From the NCBI RefSeq assembly GCF_003026365.1, contig NZ_PYOM01000012.1, positions 121,629-185,628 on the forward strand: 64,000 bases of DNA. The letters are read 5' to 3'. The notes below the pieces were generated by a model, which searched no databases, was not told the DNA's origin, and was given only the letters and a program-made list of their open reading frames with translations. The translations under genes and the position numbers were made by a program. This document shows, in pieces, positions 38,159 to 47,642 of this stretch (the first letter of the stretch is position 1; each line of letters begins with the position of its first letter). The DNA is from Photobacterium angustum. GTDB taxonomy: Bacteria; Pseudomonadota; Gammaproteobacteria; Enterobacterales; Vibrionaceae.

Positions 38159-39091
38159 ATGCGAATAGGAATTGTTGGATTAGGTGATATAGCGCAAAAA
38201 GCATATCTTCCAATTATGACGCAACTTAAAAATGTAGAGTTAATTTTTTGTACACGCAACCCTACCGTTTTAAATGCATTGGCAGATCAATATGGTGTAA
38301 CTTGTTGTTTAGGTGATTACCGCCAATTAAATAAAAAGAATATTGATGCCGTGATGATCCATGCTGCAACGCATATTCACTATGACATAGCACATTGGTG
38401 TATAAAACAAGGTATTCCTACTTTTGTTGATAAACCGTTAGTTGATAATGCTGAGCAAGTTGAGCGTCTTTACGAACTTGCAGAACAACACAATACTCCA
38501 CTTTATGTCGGTTTTAACCGTCGTCACATTCCTCTATTTAACAAACATTTACCCGAATTGGCTTCCGGTAATATTGGTGAGTTGCATTCACTTCGTTGGG
38601 AGAAAAATCGACATAATCTTGTTGGTGATATCCGCCCTTTTATCTTCGATGATTTTATTCACGCACTTGATAGTGTGAATCTAAATGCTAAATCGACAAT
38701 CGATGATGTTTATGTCACTCATCAAATGTTTGGCGATCATCTTTCACGTGTTGATGTGCAATGGCAATCAGGGCAATGTTTGTTACATGCTTCGATGAAC
38801 CGTTTAAATGGCATTACCAATGAGTGTGTTTCTGCCACTTATCATAACCAGTCTTACCAATTTACTTCATTTATGCGTGGCCAACGTTGGCTAAACAACG
38901 AAGAAAGAATTTTGACATCAGAAGATTGGATGCCGATGTTAGCAACCAAAGGTTTTGATACCATGATTTCTGATTGGTTAAGTGTGGTTGAGTCAGGTAC
39001 TATGCCACTGCATACTGTCGAACGTAATGTTTCAACACACCAATTAGCGGATGCAATTGCCTTGCAATTAGAGACATTATTTATCCGTTAA
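38159..39091 (+). CDS. Gfo/Idh/MocA-family oxidoreductase
   Basis: A 310-residue NAD(P)-dependent sugar-type dehydrogenase. The N-terminal Rossmann motif is MRIGIVGLGDIAQKAYLP, the DKP motif (PTFVDKPLVDNAEQ) holds the conserved Lys, and GFNRRHIPLF follows. The C-terminal substrate domain carries DDFIHALD. E. coli MviM/YceM has a similar shape. The substrate is unknown. A divergent or convergent AraC regulator lies next to it. Confidence 0.9.
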   Translation: MRIGIVGLGDIAQKAYLPIMTQLKNVELIFCTRNPTVLNALADQYGVTCCLGDYRQLNKKNIDAVMIHAATHIHYDIAHWCIKQGIPTFVDKPLVDNAEQVERLYELAEQHNTPLYVGFNRRHIPLFNKHLPELASGNIGELHSLRWEKNRHNLVGDIRPFIFDDFIHALDSVNLNAKSTIDDVYVTHQMFGDHLSRVDVQWQSGQCLLHASMNRLNGITNECVSATYHNQSYQFTSFMRGQRWLNNEERILTSEDWMPMLATKGFDTMISDWLSVVESGTMPLHTVERNVSTHQLADAIALQLETLFIR

Positions 39092-39157
39092 TCGATTTAT
39101 ATTATTAAATATAAAGATAGATACCATTATCACTAACGTAAGCTAATGGTATTTATC

Positions 39158-39937
39158 CTAATGATATTCAAATGTTTTTTGGTATTGTTTTAGGCTCAAA
39201 CCAAACTGATGTTGAAACCGTTGTGCAAATCGAGCTTCTGATTTGTAACCACATAAATGTGCAAGTTCTATTTGTGAATATGGCTTAGTTTGCAACAAGC
39301 TTAATGCATACCCCATTCTGAGTTCTGCTAATACATCCCTAAACTGAGTATTTTCGTTTTTTAAGCGTCTAATTAATGTCGATTTACTTAACCCGAAATG
39401 ATCACATACCGATTCAATTGAGTGATTGGCTTTGGGATCGTCATTAAAATATTGGGTTAACTTATCTCGCCAACTCAAATTTCGCATAGAAAATAACTGA
39501 TGAAGATAACCGCTGTTAGCAAGGTGCTCAAATAAAGCATTAACGATATGTGTTTGTACGTTGGGCTTAATACCCTTCGGCATTGTTATAATGCTTTGCC
39601 ATAAGTATTTCGCTGTTCCATCGAGGCTATATTCAGGTGTTAAACCATCTTCCTGATTTTCTTGCGATCGTTGGATTTGCTCATCTGTAGGACGGATAAA
39701 AAAACTCAGTTGAGTTGAAAAAAATTTGGTTTGATTAGGGTTATTGATAAAGGTTAATGATGTATGGCCATGTGCCAATAACCAGTTATTACTATTGAAA
39801 GGGATCCATTCATTTTGCCAGTGCAACTTTTTATTACCCTGTTGAATCCAGAAAATTGAAGGGTAAATAATAGGTACATTTCGTAGGTGCTGCGGTTGAT
39901 TACCGTTGTAATAGTTTAGTTTGATTATGCCTGACAT
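39158..39937 (-). CDS. AraC-family transcriptional regulator
   Basis: A 259-residue regulator with an N-terminal cupin-like sensing part (1-150) and a C-terminal double HTH (about 160-255): SIESVCDHFGLSKSTLIRRLK, then SQIELAHLCGYKSEARFAQRFQHQFGLSLKQYQ. It is convergent with the Gfo/Idh gene. Its ligand and targets are unknown. Confidence 0.9.
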   Translation of the reverse strand: MSGIIKLNYYNGNQPQHLRNVPIIYPSIFWIQQGNKKLHWQNEWIPFNSNNWLLAHGHTSLTFINNPNQTKFFSTQLSFFIRPTDEQIQRSQENQEDGLTPEYSLDGTAKYLWQSIITMPKGIKPNVQTHIVNALFEHLANSGYLHQLFSMRNLSWRDKLTQYFNDDPKANHSIESVCDHFGLSKSTLIRRLKNENTQFRDVLAELRMGYALSLLQTKPYSQIELAHLCGYKSEARFAQRFQHQFGLSLKQYQKTFEYH

Positions 39938-40034
39938 GTTTTCTTTTTATAAACCTTGTGACTGGTTATTGAAATACACAGTAAATAGACACAAGGTTTA
40001 TCTCAATAATTATTTATATAAGCGTTAGCATTAT

Positions 40035-40514
40035 TTATCGAACATATGTTGGGGTTATTGTTGATTTACCCAATGCAGTTGCGTTTAGCATAAAGCTAAC
40101 TAATGCACATGATGCGTCATCAGGCACTTCAAGTTTTTCTACTGGTAGTGCCCATACTGTAAATTGGTAACGATGCATACCGTGACCTTCAGGAGGACAA
40201 GCGCCGCCGTAACCATTAAATCCGTAGTCATTACGCATCTCTAAACCGGCTGCAAGTTTACCTGATGCATCCTGTTCGATTGATGTTGTTGATGCTGGAA
40301 TATTTATCACTTGCCAGTGCCAGAAACCACTTTCTGTTGGAGCGTCTGGATCAAAACACGTAATTGCAAAACTTTTTGTTCCTTCAGGTGCGTTTTCCCA
40401 TGATAGCTGCGGAGAAACGTTATCACCGTCATGTCCGAAACTGTTAAATGAAAAGCGCTTGTCCTTTAGTTGGCCTTCTACAATGTCTTGGCTGTGTAAT
40501 GTGAAAATTGTCAT
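40035..40514 (-). CDS. YbhB/YbcL family PEBP-like protein
   Basis: A 159-residue phosphatidylethanolamine-binding-protein-like (Raf kinase inhibitor-like) protein. Motifs are DGDNVSPQLSWENAP, CFDPDAPTESGFWHW and GGACPPEGHGMHRYQF. The ATG at 40514 has AGGACC upstream and begins MTIFTLHSQDI. An in-frame upstream start at 40580 would add an unlikely hydrophobic 22-residue extension. Function of bacterial members is unclear. Confidence 0.9.
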   Translation of the reverse strand: MTIFTLHSQDIVEGQLKDKRFSFNSFGHDGDNVSPQLSWENAPEGTKSFAITCFDPDAPTESGFWHWQVINIPASTTSIEQDASGKLAAGLEMRNDYGFNGYGGACPPEGHGMHRYQFTVWALPVEKLEVPDDASCALVSFMLNATALGKSTITPTYVR

Positions 40515-40926
40515 TTTTTTAGGTCCTATTATTTTTCGTTGGAATAATAATAGAACTATTTTGACCACAAAATATAACATTAAGTATCACATTGCTTTTT
40601 AATGGTTCAATTTTGATACTTATTGTTTAAATGTTAATTATATCTTTGAAGTTCTAATCGCTTTTGGGCTTAAAAATCGTTACGTCTTGAAAATCTGAAC
40701 GACTGGAGTAAGAGTTTATCTACGTTAAGCTTGATGAGTTAAGTACTTCTTTTCCGACTTTTCATAAAAGCATTGGTTAATGAATGGCGTTATGACAGTA
40801 TCAAATGAACGTTATTTTGATCAATTTTCATTGAAGATGTGACAAATATCCATGTTGTCATAAGGTAACAGCATTAATTAATACAACTAATTACAACGAT
40901 TTAAATCTTGAATTGATGTTACCTAA
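40515..40926. other. Intergenic, 412 bases upstream of dinI
   Basis: AT-rich. The last part leads into the LexA boxes at 40927. No gene seen. Confidence 0.5.
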
Positions 40927-40960
40927 TACTGTTTATAAAATCAGTGTTGTTATATACAGT
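40927..40960 (+). promoter_or_regulatory. Two adjoining LexA (SOS) boxes upstream of the DinI-like gene
   Basis: Box 1 is CTGT-TTATAAAA-TCAG (40929-40944) and box 2 is GTGT-TGTTATAT-ACAG (40944-40959). Each is one base away from the gamma-proteobacterial consensus CTGT-N8-ACAG. They lie 18-48 bases before the ATG at 40977, where they would cover the promoter. Confidence 0.65.
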
Positions 40961-40976
40961 TGGATGTAATTACTAT

Positions 40977-41225
40977 ATGCGTATTGAATTGATGCTTAAC
41001 AAACTAAACCTATCTGATGTTCATTTTTCAAAGATTGATGATGAATTTAACCGAAGAGTATTAATGAACTGGCCGGATGCAAATATTCGTGTTCGCCTTG
41101 GTGGCGGAAATAACCTAACAGTGCTTGGTGGTTTTGCCGATGATAAAGAGCGTGTTGAAACATTGCTACAGGATATGTTTGATGAAGCGGACGATTGGTT
41201 ATACAACGATCACGATATGTATTAA
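40977..41225 (+). CDS. DinI-like DNA damage-inducible protein
   Basis: An 82-residue protein starting MRIELMLNKLNLS, with the DinI core (about 25-82): FNRRVLMNWPDANIRVRLG, NNLTVLGG, DDKERVETLLQDMFDEADDWLY. E. coli DinI binds and modulates RecA filaments during the SOS response. The LexA-type boxes just upstream support SOS control. An upstream frame start at 40944 lies inside the operators and is rejected. Confidence 0.9.
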   Translation: MRIELMLNKLNLSDVHFSKIDDEFNRRVLMNWPDANIRVRLGGGNNLTVLGGFADDKERVETLLQDMFDEADDWLYNDHDMY

Positions 41226-41357
41226 TTAAGATATAAGATTCTTAACCTGAATTTGTAGCACGTCAATTTGGTTTTTTATCTTTCTTTTTTAGCTATCTGT
41301 AAAATAATTTTCTTCACCTATAATGACCATATGTTCAGTTAGTTATATGGTTTTGTT

Positions 41358-41735
41358 ATGAGTGATTTTGTTTCTAAAAATATCTGGTCTGATTTTAAAA
41401 AAGAACCTGAAATGCCAGGTTTTAGTTTCCGAGACACAGATGAAAAGAATGAAAACTGTGTAACAGCTTTACTTGAACGCTGGGAAGCAGGTACGTTTGA
41501 AGCACCGCATCATCATCCCAATGATGACATGTCGATCATTGTTAAAGGTGAAATTGTTATTCAATTTTACGTAAAGAAAGATGGTGAACTTGCCAAAGAT
41601 GGTGATGAAGTGACTCTATCTGCTGGTCAAACAGGTTATATTCAAGCGAACAGAATACATAGTGTTTTATACAAAACTGATTGCGATATGGTGTATATCC
41701 AAGATCGCGTATTTGGTTTTGAAAGTGACGAATAA
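41358..41735 (+). CDS. Cupin-domain protein
   Basis: A 125-residue single-domain cupin. The metal-binding first motif is APHHHPNDDMSIIVKGEI (three His, one Glu) and the second is HSVLYKTDCD. It could be a sugar isomerase-like, dioxygenase-like or storage-type cupin, and the substrate is unknown. A terminator follows at 41750. Confidence 0.8.
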   Translation: MSDFVSKNIWSDFKKEPEMPGFSFRDTDEKNENCVTALLERWEAGTFEAPHHHPNDDMSIIVKGEIVIQFYVKKDGELAKDGDEVTLSAGQTGYIQANRIHSVLYKTDCDMVYIQDRVFGFESDE

Positions 41736-41749
41736 ATTAGATGTCATTT

Positions 41750-41781
41750 AAAACAGCCATTCTTCCGAGTGGCTGTTTTTG
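41750..41781. terminator. Bidirectional terminator of the cupin gene and its neighbour
   Basis: AAAACAGCCA / TGGCTGTTTTT stem of 10 with a 10-base loop. Confidence 0.8.
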
Positions 41782-41782
41782 T

Positions 41783-42133
41783 TTACAGCACAACCCATGG
41801 TTCATGTTCAACAAGTTCAACCGTTACTTTTTCCTCTCTTACTACAAAGTTTAGTTTTTCTTTATAGTTATCAATTTCATCTTGGTTATTACAGGGCCAG
41901 AAGAAATGAATACCGTAGCTTACGGTGATCACACCACTATTTGAATCTTTTGCTATTTCTACCATATCAACATTTAGGCTTGCTGTTGCAAATTGATATC
42001 GAAGATCTTGTTGATCGTGTTTAGTGAACAAAGCGTGGGAGAATTTATCTTCATGGCTTTGTACATATTCGATTATATTTTCTGCAATTGAAAGTTTGTT
42101 ATTGACTGAAAACGTTACTGTTTTGATTGTCAT
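41783..42133 (-). CDS. Small soluble protein of unknown function
   Basis: A 116-residue protein without a signal peptide or membrane segment. An N-terminal ITKTVTF-like strand is followed by a helix and a hydrophobic core (GVITVSYGIHFFWPCNN). It overlaps nothing and is convergent with the cupin. No family recognised. Confidence 0.55.
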   Translation of the reverse strand: MTIKTVTFSVNNKLSIAENIIEYVQSHEDKFSHALFTKHDQQDLRYQFATASLNVDMVEIAKDSNSGVITVSYGIHFFWPCNNQDEIDNYKEKLNFVVREEKVTVELVEHEPWVVL

Positions 42134-42183
42134 GATCGGCCCCTATCTAATTAAGACTATCATTACATATTTAGTATAAAACG

Positions 42184-42924
42184 TCAGTTCTGATAACAAT
42201 AAGTAATTTTGCTATTGTCGTTAGCTACAATTGTTGATTCTGCAGCTTTATTTATAGCTATAGATGAATCATCTTCCATTGAGCCATCTATTGTACTGTT
42301 CGCAGTATTACACATAATTGCAATTGACTGCTCTTTCATGTTCACCTTGACATGGTTGACGCCTGATGTTAAGGAAAATAATGAATCTGTAGCGAGCGCC
42401 AAATTTAAAACACCAACAGGTTTAACGATATCAATGGATGATGATTGAAAGGCATTAACGATAACTTTTTCAGCAATAATACTGACCTTTGCATGTGCAT
42501 TGTCTGTTGCCGTAATATCGAGATTAGTGGTTGAACCATGAAGTTCAGCATAACTTTTGTTCGATACATTCGCGGTGAATTTAGTTTCATCTAACGCACA
42601 CCCATCGATATTTATCTTTGCGTGATTAGCGATATCAATTTTGGTTAGAGGTTTAGAAACAATGACATGAGCGGTAATGTTAACTTTTGGGTTATCTTTG
42701 TCTGTAGAATATAATTTAAGCGTCGCATCATTCACTTGTAACTTAACCTTTTCAAGTTCATCACCATTAAAAGATATTGATGGTAATTTCCCGCAATTTA
42801 TATCCAACACTAAATTGTTAAGGCTTATATCTATTTCATTAAATTGCTTTAGATAGATATTCGTTGCACTTACTGAAGTAGAAAAAATACAACAAAGCCA
42901 AATAGCTCTCTTTAACAATTTCAT
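42184..42924 (-). CDS. Secreted GIN-domain (DUF2807-like) protein
   Basis: A 246-residue protein with a signal peptide ending SVSA (about residue 20). The mature chain is a run of short strands rich in Asn, Asp, Lys and Val (LYLKQFNEIDI..., INIDGCALDE, LDITATDNAHAKVSI) resembling the GIN/DUF2807 beta-helix of adhesin-like proteins. It is probably exported, perhaps surface-linked. A trailing Cys pair (MCNTANS...YCYQN) is present. Confidence 0.7.
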   Translation of the reverse strand: MKLLKRAIWLCCIFSTSVSATNIYLKQFNEIDISLNNLVLDINCGKLPSISFNGDELEKVKLQVNDATLKLYSTDKDNPKVNITAHVIVSKPLTKIDIANHAKINIDGCALDETKFTANVSNKSYAELHGSTTNLDITATDNAHAKVSIIAEKVIVNAFQSSSIDIVKPVGVLNLALATDSLFSLTSGVNHVKVNMKEQSIAIMCNTANSTIDGSMEDDSSIAINKAAESTIVANDNSKITYCYQN

Positions 42925-43225
42925 ACCTACATCCTTTTATCTCCATTAACTTTAATTATAAGTAATTACCTTCTCATTCATCGTATCAAGTTTACAACCA
43001 CTTAAGTGACGCTGTAACACTTCAATAAATCACTTACTCATGGCTTAACACTCTTTACTTATTAAAATTATAACCGCGATAAACATGGCTACAAAATGAC
43101 CACAAAACCACAATACAGATGATCTTAGTTGATCTTGAAATTCTTTCTAAGTGACAGATTTACATAGTAATAAATTCTAAGTCTTATATAATATCTCTTA
43201 TAGCAGATCTAATATAACTTATGTA
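42925..43225. other. Intergenic, 301 bases upstream of the solitary integrase
   Basis: No clear att site, tRNA or gene seen. It would contain the integrase promoter. Confidence 0.45.
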
Positions 43226-44668
43226 ATGCAGAACAAATTCCCTATCGATCCAAGAGCCTCGAGTTTAAGGACTACATCGTTACGTCAGCAAACACAATTA
43301 GCAGAACGCATTAATCATATAAATTATGCTTCGACTAATCCTGCGTTATCTTACGTATATTCATTATCATCGACTGACACTACTGGTGGTCAAGCTAATG
43401 CGCTTTATACGCTTGAAAGGTTTGCGCGATATGTATTGGGAAATAGCTTCCAACTTGTTGATTGGTTTGAACTATTTGATAATCAAGAAAAGCTGATTGA
43501 TGCAGTTAAGTCATTTCTGATCGCTCGCGCTAAACAAAAAGCTAAGATGAAAAATCATTATTTCAGTGCGAATGAGCCAATAAAGAACTTACAAATAAAG
43601 CCGTTACTTAACGCTTTATTGAATGTAGCTGAATTTCTTCGAGATACTCAGAGCTTACCAGCCTCTCGTGTTGTTGAATTTAAAGATCGTGTTGCGGTTT
43701 TTGATCTAAGTAGTTTGAATAAAACCATGATCGAAAGTGGCTGGTTTCAACCAAGCTCACCTCAACATTATTCGTTTGAATTATCTAAACAATCTGAAGT
43801 GATGTTAGAGGCTTTTAGTTGTTTTTGTATTAGAAGTTGTGTTGAGCGTTTTGATTGGAGTCGTATTTTATACGCCCCTATTCTTCAATCAACCATGCAG
43901 TCTTTTTTAAGTGATCGAATAGATAACCAAATCAGTGATCGAAAAAAAGCTTATGCGCCAGCAACGGCTGATAATTTACTTCGTATGTTACGCGGTGTTG
44001 CTCAACATGCTTGGCTTGCAGAGTTAATCTCAGTTGAAACTTTAGAACGCATAAAAGCGATCAAATTACCGAGAGGCTCTCGTCAATCCAGCGGCAGATA
44101 TCTTAGCTATAATGAATTAGATCATATTTCAGCTATTACTCTTACTCAAAAGAATAAAACTAAAGCATTGAGAGATAACGCTATTTTTTGGTTGATGTAT
44201 GAAGCAGGTTTACGACGAGCAGAAGTGGTAAATATCAATACCTATGATATTGATATGGATCGGTGCCAGCTACGTGTTGTTGGTAAAGGTAATAAGGAGC
44301 GCTATGTTCCTTTCTCGCGCAATAGTGATTTATATAACGCGATGGAAAAATGGCTGGCTATTCGCCAGCAAAATTTTAATCCGAATTTACCCGCTCTATT
44401 TTGCACTATTAATCGTTACCAAACATTGACTTATATGCGTTTAACAACACAAACACTTAATGATTTGTGCAAAAAACTCAATATGTTTGGTTTTTCTCGT
44501 GTTGTTTCACCCCATGATTTTCGACATTCAGTGGCAACAAATCTTTTGCGCTCAGGATACGACTTATTGCTGGTCAGTAAATTTATGGGACATAGCAGTA
44601 TTACGACAACTCAACGTTACGATAGACGTACCGATGATGATTTAAAAGGTGTAATTCCGAGTCGATAA
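43226..44668 (+). CDS. Solitary tyrosine recombinase
   Basis: A 480-residue tyrosine recombinase with a long N-terminal region (about 1-290, including an SAM-like core-binding part) and a catalytic domain (about 290-475). The set Arg330 (EAGLRRAEVV), HDFRHS (His430, Arg433), His456 (GHSSITTTQ) and Tyr465 (QRYDRR) is complete, so it should be active. No excisionase, phage genes or tRNA flank it. It may be the remnant of an integrative element or a chromosomal resolvase-like recombinase of unknown target. Confidence 0.9.
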   Translation: MQNKFPIDPRASSLRTTSLRQQTQLAERINHINYASTNPALSYVYSLSSTDTTGGQANALYTLERFARYVLGNSFQLVDWFELFDNQEKLIDAVKSFLIARAKQKAKMKNHYFSANEPIKNLQIKPLLNALLNVAEFLRDTQSLPASRVVEFKDRVAVFDLSSLNKTMIESGWFQPSSPQHYSFELSKQSEVMLEAFSCFCIRSCVERFDWSRILYAPILQSTMQSFLSDRIDNQISDRKKAYAPATADNLLRMLRGVAQHAWLAELISVETLERIKAIKLPRGSRQSSGRYLSYNELDHISAITLTQKNKTKALRDNAIFWLMYEAGLRRAEVVNINTYDIDMDRCQLRVVGKGNKERYVPFSRNSDLYNAMEKWLAIRQQNFNPNLPALFCTINRYQTLTYMRLTTQTLNDLCKKLNMFGFSRVVSPHDFRHSVATNLLRSGYDLLLVSKFMGHSSITTTQRYDRRTDDDLKGVIPSR

Positions 44669-44787
44669 TGTAATTGACAATATTATCTATTTTATAAAAT
44701 CTTAATTTAACTCGCATTTATTACAAAACTTAATACTAGCAATAAAGTGCCATGGGATATAATACGCCAAATTAAGGAGTATTTTTC

Positions 44788-45039
44788 ATGAAAATGTGTG
44801 TCATTAGCTCGTTAATTTCGATTTTTTTACTTATCTCTTTCCCTTCTGGGGCTCAAAGTGTGAAACAGTACAAGAATCAATACAGTGTTGTACCTTGTAA
44901 TGGTTTGAAAACAAAATTGGAAAGCCTAGAAAAGCGTTCCAAAATGATCTTAAATGTTGCATCAGAGAAAGCTAAAAAAGAATTTAAATATAAAAAGAAA
45001 GCACTACGTTTATTGATGAAACAAAAAAAATGCGAATAA
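44788..45039 (+). CDS. Small secreted Lys-rich protein
   Basis: An 83-residue protein with a signal peptide ending PSGAQS (about 22). The mature basic chain has Cys near each end (VVPCNG... and KKCE), perhaps a disulfide. AAGGAG lies 10 bases upstream of the ATG. Strong terminator at 45038. Unknown function. Confidence 0.65.
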   Translation: MKMCVISSLISIFLLISFPSGAQSVKQYKNQYSVVPCNGLKTKLESLEKRSKMILNVASEKAKKEFKYKKKALRLLMKQKKCE

Positions 45040-45068
45040 AAACCAAACAAGAAATGTTTGGTTTTTAT
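45038..45068 (+). terminator. Terminator of the small secreted protein gene
   Basis: AAAAACCAAACA / TGTTTGGTTTTT with a 5-base loop. It overlaps the gene's stop region and can also stop mntH coming from the right. Confidence 0.85.
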
Positions 45069-45093
45069 TCTTTTATTTGATTGAAAGTAATAT

Positions 45094-46335
45094 TTAAGAA
45101 AGTGTCATCATTAAATATATGTTCAAGGCAATAACAAGAGCAATGATAACAATACCTGCATAACTAACGTATTTATTGTTTTTAAACTCACCCATTAGTT
45201 TTTCATTATTAGTGAAAATTAGTAACGGTATAATAGCTAATGCAATACCAAAACTAAGTACGACTTGGCTCATCACTAAAATTTCAGTGGTATTAATAGC
45301 AAGTCCAATAACGATAAAAGATGGGATCATTGTAACAAGACGGCGTAATAACAAAGGGATCTTAAATTTTACGAAACCTTGCATTACAACATCTCCAGCC
45401 ATAGTACCAACAACAGTAGATGATAAACCTGATGCGATAAGAGAAATAGCAAATAATGTAGATGCAGCTTGTCCAACAAGTGGTGTTAAGGTTTTGTACG
45501 CAGTTTCAATCCCAGCAATATCTTGATTACCTGAATAATGGAAAACTGCTGCTGCCATTGCCACAATTGCAATATTAACAAAACCAGCAATAACCATTGC
45601 AATAAGTACATCTAAACGTGTTGATTTTAATCTTTTTGCTTTTTTTTCACCGTAAGTATTTTTAAATAGTGCCGAGTGTAAGTAAATAACATGCGGCATG
45701 ACTGTTGCACCTAAAATACCTGCAGCTAAATAAATTTGATGTGAACTATTTAACGTTGGAACTGCAAGACCTTTTATCATCTCGCTTGTAGCAGGATGAG
45801 CAAAGAAAAGCTCAATAACATATACAACAGCTACAACTAATAATAATGTTGCAATCATAGCTTCTAATGGTTTCTGGCTTTTATTACTTAATAATAATAT
45901 AGCCATTGTTACTATGGCAGTTATTATTGCCCCTTCCATTAAACTAATTCCAAACAATAATTGGAAACCAACAGCAGCACCAATAAATTCTGCTAAATCA
46001 GTCGCCATAGCTATTATTTCAGCCTGAATCCAATATGGACCTATCGCCCATTTAGGTAGATGATCACGTAAATGTTCCGCGAGATTTTTGCCCGTCACTA
46101 TGCCTAACTTTGCAGATAGGTATTGGATCAACATAGCCATCAGGTTTGCCCAAAGCACAACCCATAATAACTGATAGCCAAAAGAAGAGCCGGCTTCTAT
46201 GTTTGTAGCGAAATTACCTGGATCAATATAACCAATAGCAGCAATGAATGCTGGGCCTAGAAGTAGTAGTTTTTTCTTTAGTTTTAAACTGAAGGTAGCC
46301 ATTTCGGGCTTAACAGAAATTGTGGTAGAGACCAT
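45094..46335 (-). CDS. mntH: Nramp-family Mn2+/divalent metal transporter MntH
   Basis: A 413-residue inner-membrane H+/Mn2+ symporter with about 11 helices, close to E. coli MntH (412). Helix 1 carries the metal-binding [17 protein letters not shown], helix 6 carries [16 protein letters not shown], and [17 protein letters not shown] lies between. The ATG at 46335 has TAAGGAG 7 bases upstream; a longer in-frame start at 46377 would overlap a Fur-like box. Confidence 0.94.
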   Translation of the reverse strand: MVSTTISVKPEMATFSLKLKKKLLLLGPAFIAAIGYIDPGNFATNIEAGSSFGYQLLWVVLWANLMAMLIQYLSAKLGIVTGKNLAEHLRDHLPKWAIGPYWIQAEIIAMATDLAEFIGAAVGFQLLFGISLMEGAIITAIVTMAILLLSNKSQKPLEAMIATLLLVVAVVYVIELFFAHPATSEMIKGLAVPTLNSSHQIYLAAGILGATVMPHVIYLHSALFKNTYGEKKAKRLKSTRLDVLIAMVIAGFVNIAIVAMAAAVFHYSGNQDIAGIETAYKTLTPLVGQAASTLFAISLIASGLSSTVVGTMAGDVVMQGFVKFKIPLLLRRLVTMIPSFIVIGLAINTTEILVMSQVVLSFGIALAIIPLLIFTNNEKLMGEFKNNKYVSYAGIVIIALVIALNIYLMMTLS

Positions 46336-46374
46336 AGCTAACTCCTTAAACAATAATTTTATCATATACCGTTG

Positions 46375-46397
46375 CAAATGATAATCAATGTCATTTG
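46375..46397 (-). promoter_or_regulatory. Fur-like operator upstream of mntH
   Basis: CAAATGA-N9-TCATTTG is a perfect 7-base inverted repeat. Its centre, TGATAAT-C-AATGTCA, resembles the 7-1-7 Fur box with a few mismatches. It lies about 40 bases before the mntH ATG. The site could be for Fur (as in E. coli mntH) or MntR; this is only a sequence match. Confidence 0.5.
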
Positions 46398-46671
46398 GGT
46401 GCTATTAGTGGTTGGTAAGATTTCATAAATGTTTAAATGTTTTTTGATTGTTAAAACCTATCTAAAGATAAAGTCTTACGCTAACAATCAACAGGCATAA
46501 TACGTTTTGGCTATATGACACGAGAGTTAAATGTGAAGTGATTTTAATTTTATATTAACATTTTCATAAAATATGATGTACAGGTCATACCTTTATGGTA
46601 GGGTGAGTTTTGTTGCTTATAGAGAGTTATGCATTTAAGCATGTAGCATTAATGTCATATAGGGATGTAAT
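46398..46671. other. Promoter gap between mntH and the sigma-factor gene
   Basis: AT-rich divergent region (together with 46336-46397 it is 336 bases). The bases just before 46672 include GGGATGTAAT. No further site recognised. Confidence 0.45.
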
Positions 46672-47547
46672 ATGGATATAAATAAGAAAGAAGAACAATT
46701 TTCACATGGCGGAGACATTGTTCATTTATATCTAAAAGAGATATCAGAAAAGCCACTTTTAACCAAAGAAGATGAAATTTTATATAGTCGGAAAAGTTTG
46801 TGTGGCGATGCTTGTAGTAAAAATGTATTAATTGAGAGTAATTTACGATTAGTAGTAAGTATCGCAAAAAAATATAGAGGCAGTAGCATACATATAAGTG
46901 ATTTAATAGATGAAGGTAATATAGGGTTGATGACAGCTGTTGAAAAATTTGATCCTGAAAAAGGTTTTAGATTCTCAACATACGCAACATGGTGGATAAA
47001 ACAAACGATAGAACGTGCAATACATAATCAAGGAAGAACGATACGTTTACCTGTTCATGTATCAAAAGAAATCAACACTATTATTCGAACACACAAACAG
47101 TTAGTTAAGAAAAACAATCAAGAACCTAGTACAGAATTAGTTGCTGAAGTTTTAAACAAAACACTTGATGATGTATCTACAACCCTTTCTTATGACACCC
47201 CTATTGTCTCGTATGATCAATCAATTACAAGTGAAGCAACTTCACAGTCAATAGCTGTATTAATTGCAGATGAAAACAGTGCTAAACCTGATGAGCTCGT
47301 TGATGATTTAGCAATCCAAAAAATTACAGCGAACGTACTTAAGTGTCTAAATAATCGAGATAAAGAAATCATATGTCGGAGGTTTGGTTTATTAGGTTAT
47401 GAAGCTCAGACATTACAAGAAGTGGCTGAAGAAGTGGGACTTACAAGAGAGCGTATTCGCCAGTTACAAGTTACCTCATTAGCAAAACTAAAAAATTCAC
47501 TGAGCCGTGATAACTACGATATCTCTGTTTTGTTTGCTAACAGTTAA
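46672..47547 (+). CDS. RpoS-like sigma-70 family factor (RpoQ/RpoX type)
   Basis: A 291-residue sigma factor shorter than RpoS (about 330). Region 1.2 is HLYLKEISEKPLLTKEDE. Region 2 has LIESNLRLVVSIAKKYRG, DLIDEGNIGLMTAVEKFDP and FRFSTYATWWIKQTIERAI. Region 3 has IRLPVHVSKEINTI. Region 4 has the HTH TLQEVAEEVGLTRERIRQLQ. It resembles the extra RpoS-like factors of Vibrionaceae (RpoQ of Aliivibrio, RpoX of Vibrio) and is not next to nlpD, the usual rpoS neighbour, so it is probably a paralogue controlling a specialised regulon. Confidence 0.9.
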   Translation: MDINKKEEQFSHGGDIVHLYLKEISEKPLLTKEDEILYSRKSLCGDACSKNVLIESNLRLVVSIAKKYRGSSIHISDLIDEGNIGLMTAVEKFDPEKGFRFSTYATWWIKQTIERAIHNQGRTIRLPVHVSKEINTIIRTHKQLVKKNNQEPSTELVAEVLNKTLDDVSTTLSYDTPIVSYDQSITSEATSQSIAVLIADENSAKPDELVDDLAIQKITANVLKCLNNRDKEIICRRFGLLGYEAQTLQEVAEEVGLTRERIRQLQVTSLAKLKNSLSRDNYDISVLFANS

Positions 47548-47565
47548 TATTTGTTTGAAAGTGTT

Positions 47566-47592
47566 AAGCACGTAGGTTTACGTGCTTTTTTT
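47566..47592 (+). terminator. Terminator of the sigma-factor gene
   Basis: AAGCACGTAA-type stem AAGCACGTA / TACGTGCTT with a short loop followed by seven T residues. Confidence 0.85.
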
Positions 47593-47642
47593 GGTTATTA
47601 TGAGCTATAAATAAAGCATATATATTTTTCTTAAGGTTTTTT

